Below are positions 1-5,580 of a stretch of DNA of 5,910 nucleotides, piece after piece. Made by a program: the position numbers and the translations under genes. This DNA is from Butyrivibrio sp. UBA3740. Its GTDB lineage: Bacteria; Bacillota; Clostridia; Lachnospirales; Lachnospiraceae. Where the stretch lies: positions 1 through 5,910 of the forward strand of contig DFGW01000233.1 of NCBI GenBank assembly GCA_002372465.1, read 5' to 3'. The notes below the pieces were generated by a model that searched no databases, was not told the DNA's origin, and saw only the letters and a list, made by a program, of their open reading frames with translations. Each line of letters opens with the position of its first letter. Within the stretch, counting starts at the first letter, position 1.

Positions 1-484
1 CACCTACGTATCAGATGCAACTATAAGGCGTAAGGTTGGAAAGAAGTTTGTTGAAACAGACGTAAATAGCGGAGATTCTGTAGATGTTAAGAACGATATT
101 GTTCCTGCAGGAACTGATATCGAAGTAACCCTTCATGGCAAGGGACTTTATGCGTCAGATTCTAGTGTCAGCACTGTATTTTCATGCGTAGATAATATGA
201 TCAGCAAGGCCACTGTGAAGCTTGCTAAGGGATCAGCCCAGATAGCTTACACAGGAAGCAGTAACGACATCAATGAGTCCGATTTGCATGTACTTATAGG
301 AAAGAAGGAAGTTCCAAAGGGAGCATACAGGATCACGAAGGTGGAAAACAACACCGGAAAAGGCACTGCAAAGATCACAATAGCAGGAACTGGATTGTAC
401 ACAGGCCCCGGAGAATTTAACGGCAAGTACTTTGGCGGCGAAAAGACTGTAACCTTTAAGATTGTCGCAAGATCAATAAAATAA
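1..484 (+). CDS. C-terminal part of a repeat-containing, probably secreted surface protein (5' end outside window)
   Basis: The frame beginning at base 2 is open from the window edge to the TAA at 482-484, giving 160 residues. The ATG at 197 is therefore internal: it has no ribosome binding site and coding continues upstream. Two related beta-rich units are visible. The first contains AGTDIEVTLHGKGLY (about residues 38-52) and the second contains KGTAKITIAGTGLY (about residues 117-130); each ends in a VxTVF/KTVTFK-like strand. The second unit has the pattern YTG...ESDL.V..G...V..G.YRI..V.NNTGKGTAKITIAGTGLY, followed by KTVTFKIV. This resembles the Ig-like repeat tails of large extracellular proteins in Lachnospiraceae (family resemblance from memory). 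No LPXTG motif or membrane anchor is present at the C-terminus, so any anchoring or enzymatic domain must lie upstream. The exact function cannot be assigned from the tail. Confidence 0.8.
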   Translation, partial: TYVSDATIRRKVGKKFVETDVNSGDSVDVKNDIVPAGTDIEVTLHGKGLYASDSSVSTVFSCVDNMISKATVKLAKGSAQIAYTGSSNDINESDLHVLIGKKEVPKGAYRITKVENNTGKGTAKITIAGTGLYTGPGEFNGKYFGGEKTVTFKIVARSIK

Positions 485-499
485 CGAGTACGACAGTAC

Positions 500-531
500 A
501 AAAAAAGGGAGCTCATTGACGAGCTCCCTTT
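500..531. terminator. Bidirectional intrinsic terminator between the surface-protein gene and mtnN
   Basis: A perfect 11-bp stem (504-514 with 521-531) encloses the 6-base loop ATTGAC. The A run at 500-506 becomes a seven-U tail on the minus strand, so it is a strong terminator for the rpiR-luxS-mtnN operon, starting 15 bases past the mtnN stop. On the plus strand the tail is short (TTTAACTATA), so it is weaker for the surface-protein gene. The two units converge here. Confidence 0.88.
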
Positions 532-545
532 AACTATAAGTTGAA

Positions 546-1241
546 TTATAACGACTTTATCATCTCAAGGACTACTGCTGCGCAGTCGTGGGCAGCTTTT
601 TTCTCAAACTCAGGATAATCCATGATCTCTGATCCATCAGCCTTGTCGGAGATGGCTCTTATGATAACGAAAGGAGTATTGTTGAGGTAAGCAGCCTGTG
701 CGATTCCGGCGCCCTCCATTTCAACACACATTCCTCCGAAGTCTTCAGTGATGGCATCCTTCACAGCCTTGTCGGAAATGAACTGATCTCCGCTGCAGAT
801 TCTTCCTTCAAAGACTCCAATGTCAGGAGCGGCTGTCTTAATGGCAGATTTGGCCTTTTCGATTAGCGCTTTATCTGCTGTGAATGCCTGTACTCCCATC
901 TGGGGAATTTCACCCTTCTTGTATCCGAATACTGTGGCATTTACGTCGTGGTAGCATACATCGGTAGAAAGAACTATATCTCCGATATTGATCCTTGCAT
1001 CCAAAGATCCGGCTGCTCCTGTGTTGAGCACATGGGTTACACCAAAGGTATCAACCAGGATCTGAACACAGATACCTGCATTAACCTTGCAGATTCCGCT
1101 TCGTACTACAACAACTTCAGTGCTGCCGATGGTTCCCTCAAAGAATTCCATGGAAGCTTTTTTTACTACATTCTTTATTGTCATCTGGGCCTTCAGAGAT
1201 TCAACTTCAACCTCCATGGCGCCTATAATTCCGATCTTCAT
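546..1241 (-). CDS. mtnN: 5'-methylthioadenosine/S-adenosylhomocysteine nucleosidase (MTAN, Pfs)
   Basis: Cytosolic enzyme that hydrolyses S-adenosylhomocysteine to S-ribosylhomocysteine plus adenine, and methylthioadenosine to methylthioribose plus adenine. The length of 231 residues is close to the E. coli enzyme (232). The start MKIGIIGAMEVEVESL places the catalytic-site glutamate at E12. The nucleoside phosphorylase fold is seen in NTGAAGSL (73-80), and the base/ribose site in VEMEGAG (173-179, E176) and RAISDKAD (195-202, catalytic aspartate D199). These match E. coli E12, E174 and D197 with an offset of two. AGGAG (plus-strand 1248-1252) lies 6 bases before the ATG. It is the last gene of the unit, 21 bases after luxS, and the next downstream element is a terminator. 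Its product S-ribosylhomocysteine is the LuxS substrate, so the pair forms a two-step pathway. No key residue appears to be missing. Confidence 0.97.
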   Translation of the reverse strand: MKIGIIGAMEVEVESLKAQMTIKNVVKKASMEFFEGTIGSTEVVVVRSGICKVNAGICVQILVDTFGVTHVLNTGAAGSLDARINIGDIVLSTDVCYHDVNATVFGYKKGEIPQMGVQAFTADKALIEKAKSAIKTAAPDIGVFEGRICSGDQFISDKAVKDAITEDFGGMCVEMEGAGIAQAAYLNNTPFVIIRAISDKADGSEIMDYPEFEKKAAHDCAAVVLEMIKSL

Positions 1242-1262
1242 GAACTTCTCCTGTCTTTAAGA

Positions 1263-1787
1263 TTATGAATCGAAGAACTGACGTCCGTCTTCTGTTACAA
1301 GACGCTCTGACTTTGGATACTCAAAGATCTGATCGTTGTTTGCATTCTTTTCAAGATAATCAGCAAATCTCTCAGCGTGCCATTTTGCCATTTCCAGATT
1401 GTGCATGCGATAGTTTCCACAGTTAACAGCAAGCGCACCGGGAACTTCATCATAATCTTTTACTGATCTGAAAGCGCTAAGCAAAAGACCGTGTATCTCC
1501 TTTGGCGCCTTTGCACCCTTAAGAATCAGATAAAAACCTGTAAGGCATCCCATAGGTCCCCAGTAAATAACCTGATCCTTCCAGTCGGGGTCATTTCTTA
1601 AGTATGTAGCAATGATGTGCTCCAATGAATGCATGGCTGCAACATCAACTGCAGGCTCTACATTGGGCTTTGTAACTCTTACATCATAGGTTGTTACCAC
1701 CTCTTCTCCAAGAGCATCCTGTCTGCTTATAAATATTCCGGGTACTATCTTGGTGTGGTCAACGGAAAAGCTGGGTATTAAATCCAT
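1263..1787 (-). CDS. luxS: S-ribosylhomocysteine lyase (AI-2 synthase)
   Basis: Cytosolic Fe(II) enzyme that cleaves S-ribosylhomocysteine to homocysteine and 4,5-dihydroxy-2,3-pentanedione, the precursor of autoinducer-2. All hallmarks are present in 174 residues. The metal motif is HSLEH (H53, E56, H57; usually HTLEH), the catalytic cysteine lies in GPMGCLTGFY (C81, equivalent to B. subtilis C84), and the third metal ligand is in AVNCGNYRMHNLEMAK (C123). The protein runs somewhat longer than the B. subtilis form (157) at the C-terminus (YPKSERLVTEDGRQFFDS), within the normal range of the family. AGGAG (plus-strand 1795-1799) sits 7 bases before the ATG. It lies 20 bases after the rpiR-type gene and 21 bases before mtnN, all on one strand and with no internal terminator seen, so co-transcription is likely. 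No separate promoter or riboswitch is visible in these short gaps. Confidence 0.98.
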   Translation of the reverse strand: MDLIPSFSVDHTKIVPGIFISRQDALGEEVVTTYDVRVTKPNVEPAVDVAAMHSLEHIIATYLRNDPDWKDQVIYWGPMGCLTGFYLILKGAKAPKEIHGLLLSAFRSVKDYDEVPGALAVNCGNYRMHNLEMAKWHAERFADYLEKNANNDQIFEYPKSERLVTEDGRQFFDS

Positions 1788-1807
1788 ATCTTATCTCCTT
1801 TTTAATG

Positions 1808-2677
1808 TTAATCCCTGGCTGTATTATGGAAAACATCGTAGGAGTCTCTAAGGTATCCCTTAATGTTATCATAGTCACGGTTTGCAATCGCTGTGTAGAG
1901 CGTATCTACAAGGAAGAGCTGTGCAAATCTGGAACTTGTAATGCCACTTTTTTTATCAATCTCCGGTGATGTGGCAAAAAGTACGTGATCGCAGCCAGTG
2001 GTAAGTGCATTGTTTCCAAGCTTTGTAACTGCTATTGTAGCAGCTTCTCGCTCTTTTGCAATATTAAAGAGCTGCATAATTTCAGTATTTTTCGCATTAT
2101 CACTAAAGAAGATAGCTACGTCCCCGGGACCTATCTGTGAGATGGTCATGAGGTTCATATGATGGTCATGATTAAATACAGCGTTGTAATGGATCCTCAA
2201 GAGCTTACAGTAAAGGTCGTAAGCAGCTACACTGGCTGTACCTACACCAAAGACCTGGATCTGCTTGGCATTTACAATCCTTGTTACTGCTTCACTGAAG
2301 GTTCCGGCGTCAAAAAGTCTGTAGGTTGTCTGTACTGCCTGTACAGAGGTGGCACAGATATTGTCAGCAATGGACTGGAGTGAAGTATATTCATTAACAT
2401 CCTTGAAGGAGACCTTGGGTCCGCCTTTGTCCGCCTGGGCAAGATTGGTGTTTGCCTCAGCATAATATGCATTCTTAAGGTCCTTAAGACCATCATAGCC
2501 AATAGCCTGCGCAAACCTGGTCCAGGCTGCCTGTGTGGTGCCTGACATGGTTGCCAGCTCCTTAATTGGATGCTGGAAAAGTGCATCTTTATTTTCTAAA
2601 ACAAAATCCGCTACAAGCCTCTCGGAAGTAGGCAGTTCATCATAGTGGCTCTTTATCTTTTCACTGACAATATTCAT
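1808..2677 (-). CDS. RpiR/MurR-family transcriptional regulator (HTH + SIS domain)
   Basis: 289 residues with the standard two-part RpiR layout. An N-terminal helix-turn-helix domain spans about residues 1-75 (LPTSERLVADFVLENKD, then ELATMSGTTQAAWTRFAQAIGYDGLKDLK). A SIS sugar-isomerase fold spans about 127-260 (IQVFGVGTASVAAYDLYCKL, and ITSSRFAQLFLVDTLYTAI near 246-264). Such proteins bind DNA and respond to phosphosugars. Two departures from the usual pattern stand out. The recognition-helix segment reads AAWTRF rather than the common ATVVRF. The phosphosugar loop, commonly IS.SG.T, reads FSDNAKNTEI (191-200), losing the Ser-Gly-Thr. The only good ribosome binding site is GGAGG at plus-strand 2690-2694, 12 bases from the ATG, which is rather long, but no nearer in-frame start exists. 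It is the first gene of the probable operon with luxS and mtnN, and autoregulation is plausible. Its ligand and target are unknown. Confidence 0.93.
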   Translation of the reverse strand: MNIVSEKIKSHYDELPTSERLVADFVLENKDALFQHPIKELATMSGTTQAAWTRFAQAIGYDGLKDLKNAYYAEANTNLAQADKGGPKVSFKDVNEYTSLQSIADNICATSVQAVQTTYRLFDAGTFSEAVTRIVNAKQIQVFGVGTASVAAYDLYCKLLRIHYNAVFNHDHHMNLMTISQIGPGDVAIFFSDNAKNTEIMQLFNIAKEREAATIAVTKLGNNALTTGCDHVLFATSPEIDKKSGITSSRFAQLFLVDTLYTAIANRDYDNIKGYLRDSYDVFHNTARD

Positions 2678-2723
2678 ATATATTTTTTGCCTCCATAATT
2701 GGTATTATCTCCACCCACTTTAT

Positions 2724-2753
2724 AGTATATCGCATATTTCTACACTATATGAA
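2724..2753 (-). promoter_or_regulatory. Putative sigma-A promoter for the rpiR-luxS-mtnN operon
   Basis: Read on the minus strand: TTCATA (2753-2748, 4 of 6 to TTGACA), an 18-base spacer, then TATACT (2729-2724, 5 of 6 to TATAAT). This would start transcription near 2717 and give a leader of about 40 bases before the rpiR ATG. An alternative is TTGAAA (2765-2760) with a 17-base spacer to TAGAAA (2742-2737). The region is AT-rich, so chance matches are likely and the choice is tentative. Confidence 0.42.
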
Positions 2754-2763
2754 ATAAATTTTC

Positions 2764-2803
2764 AAACATTTGATTAGTATATTATTAAATGTTTATAAAC
2801 TTT
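2764..2803. repeat. Clustered dyad symmetries in the divergent rpiR/rubrerythrin control region (possible operators)
   Basis: AAACATTT (2764-2771) and AAATGTTT (2787-2794) form an 8-bp inverted repeat with a 15-base gap. It overlaps GTTTATAAAC (2791-2800), a perfect 10-bp palindrome flanked by further A/T symmetry at 2788-2803. Such symmetry is what a dimeric regulator such as the adjacent RpiR-type protein, or PerR, would need. The DNA is AT-rich, so some of this may be coincidence. Confidence 0.35.
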
Positions 2804-2810
2804 AAGGTAT

Positions 2811-2839
2811 TTGCAGTTGCTTTATGCTATTCTGAAATA
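2811..2839 (+). promoter_or_regulatory. Putative promoter region of the rubrerythrin gene
   Basis: The best visible signal is an extended -10, TGCTATTCT (2825-2833; TATTCT is 4 of 6 to TATAAT with an upstream TG), lacking a good -35. An alternative is TTGCAG (2811-2816) with 16 bases to TGAAAT (2833-2838). Transcription would start around 2840-2846, leaving a leader of about 60 bases that contains the 2854-2871 inverted repeat. Neither match is strong. Confidence 0.3.
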
Positions 2840-2853
2840 AGCAGACGAAATAG

Positions 2854-2871
2854 TGTGTATTTTTATACACA
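2854..2871. promoter_or_regulatory. 18-bp inverted repeat, candidate operator upstream of rubrerythrin
   Basis: TGTGTAT, a TTTT spacer, then ATACACA: perfect 7-bp arms with a 4-base gap, ending 30 bases before the rubrerythrin ATG. The 7-4-7 layout and TGT...ACA ends recall operators of dimeric winged-helix or HTH repressors. Rex sites have the same geometry but a different sequence. It could also act as a small RNA hairpin in the leader. Which protein binds, if any, cannot be told from the sequence. Confidence 0.4.
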
Positions 2872-2901
2872 AGGCCTAGGTAAAGGAAAGGAGATATTTC
2901 T

Positions 2902-3444
2902 ATGAAGTGGGTATGTCAGGTATGTGGTTACATTCATGAAGGAGATCAGCCGCCGGAGTTCTGCCCAAAGTGTAAAGCTCCTGCAGAGAAGTTCACAAAA
3001 CAGGAAGAGGGAGAAAAGGTTTGGGCTTGCGAGCATGTACTGGGCGTAGCAAGTGCAGCTCCGGAGGATGTTAAGCAGTCCCTTAGGGAAATGCGCGACG
3101 GCGAGTGCCACGAAGTTGGTATGTACATGGCAATGGCAAGAGTTGCTATCAGGGAAGGTTATCCTGAAATTGGCGCATTCTATGAAAAGGCTGCCTGGGA
3201 AGAGGCTGAGCATGCAGCACTGTTCTGTGAGATGCTGGGCGAGGACCTTACAGACTCCACCAAGAAGAATCTTGAGCTCAGAGCAGAAGCTGAGTATGGC
3301 GCTACTCAGGGAAGAGCAGATCTTGCAAAGAAGACAAAGGAGCTCAACCTTGATGCCATCCACGATGCAGTTCATGAGATCGGCCGTGACGAAGCAAGAC
3401 ACGGAAAGGCATTTGCTGGACTTCTTAAGAGATATTTTGGATGA
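2902..3444 (+). CDS. Reverse rubrerythrin (N-terminal rubredoxin domain plus ferritin-like diiron domain)
   Basis: Cytosolic non-haem iron peroxidase that reduces hydrogen peroxide with electrons passed through its rubredoxin centre, a defence against oxygen in anaerobes. In this 180-residue protein the rubredoxin-like centre comes first, with C5-x2-C8 (VCQVCGY) and C21-x2-C24 (FCPKCKAP). The four-helix ferritin-like domain follows from about residue 55. Candidate diiron ligands are E68/E71 (DGECHEVG), E101-x2-H104 (EEAEHAA), E131 and E164-x2-H167 (DEARHGKAF). Classical rubrerythrin has the opposite order, with rubredoxin at the C-terminus; this order and size match clostridial reverse rubrerythrins such as those of Clostridium acetobutylicum, which are under PerR control there. 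AAGGAG (2888-2893) lies 8 bases before the ATG. It is monocistronic, being bounded by a divergent gene and a terminator 22 bases past its stop. Confidence 0.95.
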   Translation: MKWVCQVCGYIHEGDQPPEFCPKCKAPAEKFTKQEEGEKVWACEHVLGVASAAPEDVKQSLREMRDGECHEVGMYMAMARVAIREGYPEIGAFYEKAAWEEAEHAALFCEMLGEDLTDSTKKNLELRAEAEYGATQGRADLAKKTKELNLDAIHDAVHEIGRDEARHGKAFAGLLKRYFG

Positions 3445-3466
3445 TAGATATTTAAACAAAGCTACA

Positions 3467-3502
3467 AAGAGGGCGACCTTAAATGGTTGCCCTCTTATTT
3501 TT
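3467..3502 (+). terminator. Intrinsic terminator of the rubrerythrin gene
   Basis: A 12-bp stem (3467-3478 with 3485-3496, one G-U pair) around the loop TTAAAT, followed by ATTTTT. It is GC-rich at its core (GAGGGCGACC) and placed directly after the gene, so a strong rho-independent terminator is expected. Its right arm also overlaps the apparent -35 element of the next gene. Confidence 0.9.
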
Positions 3503-3514
3503 GTGAGGTATAAT
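3487..3514 (+). promoter_or_regulatory. Putative sigma-A promoter of the methyltransferase gene, overlapping the terminator
   Basis: TTGCCC (3487-3492, 4 of 6 to TTGACA), a 16-base spacer, then a perfect TATAAT (3509-3514). Transcription would begin near 3521, leaving a leader of about 33 bases to the ATG at 3554. The -35 lies within the right arm of the rubrerythrin terminator stem. The start point near 3521 also argues against the ATG at 3530, which would have almost no leader. Confidence 0.6.
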
Positions 3515-3543
3515 GTTCGTTGGAAATAAATGCGTTATTTAAA

Positions 3544-3548
3544 AGGAG
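3544..3548 (+). promoter_or_regulatory. Ribosome binding site that sets the methyltransferase start
   Basis: AGGAG within AAAAGGAGAAGCAATG lies 5 bases before the ATG at 3554. The alternative in-frame ATG at 3530 is preceded by TTCGTTGGAAATAA, with no Shine-Dalgarno match at usable distance. The AGGAG would itself be coding if 3530 were used. Confidence 0.8.
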
Positions 3549-3553
3549 AAGCA

Positions 3554-5533
3554 ATGGGTACTAATTTTGATAAGTACTTTGATAAAGACGGAAATCTTCG
3601 GGAAGGGGTTCTTGAAGGAAACAAGTGGCTTTACTATCTTACACAGACTGACAATGTATATGTAAATGCCGAGAGACTTGAGAGTATGGGAAGCCTTTCG
3701 GGAAAAGAGACACTTATGTATGTCATGAATAGTCTTGATATACTGGATGAAATTGCCAAAAGAGATGACTTAAACAGCCGCGTGACTGAGCTTGTCAGTA
3801 CAACACTGAAATGGTCTGAGGTTGCCAAGGGTGGTCTCTCAAAAGAAAGGGCAAAATGGACCCAAAAGGGATACCCTCTTGATATCCACAACATAGCTTC
3901 TGCTGAAATCTATAAAGACGCTACCGGAGATGATGGCGAAATATACACACTTATAAAGACCCATGGGATAATCGGGCAGTGCATAAGAGGTGAGATCAGT
4001 GTAAGCGCCAATGCCCCTTTACTAGAAATGCAGGAAGAGGAGAAGAAAGCTCTTTTAATGGCGCTAAACGAGTGCATAATTGGAGCTGTTGGCGGAAACA
4101 TCTGGGAGAATACCAAAAAGAGCGCCGAATCACTGATAGATAGAATCGTAGCCGGAGACCTTACTGAGTTTAGCTCCCAGTACAGGCTCCAAAGGCTCTG
4201 CCCACGGGAAATAGAGCTGTTTGAAAATGACGTGAAGTTCTTTGAAGAAAAGATATTCCCAAGGTTTGAGCTGTGGTACTTTGAGTTTGCTCTTTCTGAC
4301 TTCAACATGGGCCAGATCAGGACCATCTTGCAGAATACCATTACCTTTATAGACAAGTCAGGGAAAGAAGTATCTCATCTTAACTTCAAGCCCCTGTCAG
4401 ATTCACTTTACTATGACTACGAGGGCAAGAAGCACGTCAACATCTACAAGAAGAGGATTATCGAGAAGTATATCCTTGATGCTTCGGTTCAGAACGTGGA
4501 CCTTGATGTGACAATCGAAAACGGCTCTGCCTATGTAAACTTTAAGTTCTCTCCTGTCTGCGACAAGCTCATAGATTTCTGTGTTGAGGCGGAGCGCAGC
4601 GGACTTCTTACTTTTGAAAAGAGTATTATTGTTCTCTACGATATGTTCGGCTTCAGGCGAGATGCCTTCGACAGGCTCAACAACGAGGACAAGTACCTTA
4701 AGACCATGAATGATGTTACCTCCAGTACCAAGGACAGCATCATCGATTATGTGGTTGGTGATAGCGTTGTGGATGTGGGATCCGGCGGAGGAATCCTTCT
4801 TGATAAGCTGGAAAAGAGCTATCCAGACAAGGAGGTTATTGGTACTGATATTTCGGTCAACGTTATCGAGACCCTGGACCAGAAAAAGAACCGTGACGGC
4901 CACAAATGGAAGGTCAAGGTCCACAACTTTGTGGATGATACCATGGATCCAAAGGTTGGCAGTATTATCTTTTCTTCAATCCTTCATGAGATCTATTCCT
5001 ACACAGAGACGGAGAACGGAAGATTTGAGATAGACAGCGTGAAAAAGGCTCTTCGAAATGCCTTTGACAGCCTTAAAAAGGGCGGAAGGATCATCATAAG
5101 GGACGGCGTTAAGACAAGGGGCAGCTACCCACTTACCATAAGGTTTAAGACAGCAGGTGGCCTTGACTTTTTTAAGAACTACTTAGAGGATTTTAAGGGA
5201 CTTAAGGATATCCCTGAGGAGCAGAAGGTTACTTCCATAGATGAAGAAAACCTGACAGTTACCGGAGATGTGAATTTTATCAGAGAGTTCCTCTTTACCT
5301 ATACCTGGGGCTCAGAGAGCTATGCCCACGAAGTTCAGGAGCAGTTTGGATATTTTACATTAGAGGAATACAAGGAATTCTTTACAGAGCTTGGAGCTAA
5401 GATCATCTTTGCAGAAGAGCTGCTTGAGCCGGGATACCCTGACAACCTTGGAAAGTATCTTGAGCTTTTGGATGAAAAGGGTGAAATTGCAACTTACCCC
5501 GATTCCAATTGCATAATAATAGCTGAGAAGTAA
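3554..5533 (+). CDS. Large two-part protein: unrecognised N-terminal half fused to a class I SAM-dependent methyltransferase domain
   Basis: 659 residues from the ATG at 3554 (667 if the poorly supported ATG at 3530 is used). A Rossmann-type methyltransferase lies at about residues 390-520. The SAM-binding motif I is VVDVGSGGG (405-413) preceded by STKDSIIDYV, the acidic ribose-binding residue is in VIGTDIS (D432), a motif IV-like strand reads IIFSSILHEIYSY (471-483), and a post-motif strand reads GGRIIIRDG (510-518). A C-terminal extension (about 570-659: EFLFTYTWGSESYAHEVQEQFGY, TLEEYKEFF) could form a lid or substrate domain. Residues 1-390 match no family I can name. Notable blocks are KWTQKGYPLDIHNIASAEIY (101-120) and THGIIGQCIRGE (136-147). 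No signal peptide or membrane segment is seen, so it is probably cytosolic. The gene stands alone between its own promoter and terminator. The substrate is unknown. Confidence 0.85.
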   Translation: MGTNFDKYFDKDGNLREGVLEGNKWLYYLTQTDNVYVNAERLESMGSLSGKETLMYVMNSLDILDEIAKRDDLNSRVTELVSTTLKWSEVAKGGLSKERAKWTQKGYPLDIHNIASAEIYKDATGDDGEIYTLIKTHGIIGQCIRGEISVSANAPLLEMQEEEKKALLMALNECIIGAVGGNIWENTKKSAESLIDRIVAGDLTEFSSQYRLQRLCPREIELFENDVKFFEEKIFPRFELWYFEFALSDFNMGQIRTILQNTITFIDKSGKEVSHLNFKPLSDSLYYDYEGKKHVNIYKKRIIEKYILDASVQNVDLDVTIENGSAYVNFKFSPVCDKLIDFCVEAERSGLLTFEKSIIVLYDMFGFRRDAFDRLNNEDKYLKTMNDVTSSTKDSIIDYVVGDSVVDVGSGGGILLDKLEKSYPDKEVIGTDISVNVIETLDQKKNRDGHKWKVKVHNFVDDTMDPKVGSIIFSSILHEIYSYTETENGRFEIDSVKKALRNAFDSLKKGGRIIIRDGVKTRGSYPLTIRFKTAGGLDFFKNYLEDFKGLKDIPEEQKVTSIDEENLTVTGDVNFIREFLFTYTWGSESYAHEVQEQFGYFTLEEYKEFFTELGAKIIFAEELLEPGYPDNLGKYLELLDEKGEIATYPDSNCIIIAEK

Positions 5534-5558
5534 TTGCTGCTTCTCAGCTATATTTTTT
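5519..5558 (+). terminator. Intrinsic terminator overlapping the end of the methyltransferase gene
   Basis: A perfect 12-bp stem (5519-5530 with 5540-5551) around a 9-base loop that contains the TAA stop, followed by A and six Ts (5553-5558). The left arm encodes the last residues of the protein. On the minus strand the tail is only TTATTATGC, so it would terminate pgi weakly at best. Confidence 0.88.
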
Positions 5559-5580
5559 GCAACGAATTAATTATTAACAA

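Noticed and set aside
197..484. Small standalone gene starting at ATG 197
   Set aside because: The same frame is open back to the window edge, the ATG lacks a ribosome binding site, and the repeat homology continues across it. It is an internal methionine.
1242..1262. SAH or SAM riboswitch associated with luxS/mtnN
   Set aside because: The gaps before luxS and mtnN are only about 20 bases, and the roughly 40-base leader predicted for the operon is too short and AT-rich to hold either motif.
2721..2749. TATAGT ... ACTATA inverted repeat around the rpiR -10
   Set aside because: Only 6-bp arms 17 bases apart in AT-rich DNA; it is well within chance expectation.
2863..3459. 198-residue minus-strand ORF opposite rubrerythrin
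   Set aside because: It is antisense to a gene with full family motifs, is cysteine- and leucine-rich in the manner of a shadow frame, and extends through the terminator hairpin side. No independent evidence supports it.
3053..3529. 158-residue plus-strand ORF overlapping rubrerythrin and running past it
   Set aside because: It is an out-of-frame shadow of rubrerythrin. It continues through the terminator and has no convincing start signal.
3530..3553. ATG 3530 as the methyltransferase start
   Set aside because: It has no Shine-Dalgarno sequence, and lies only about nine bases from the predicted transcription start. ATG 3554 has AGGAG at 5 bases.
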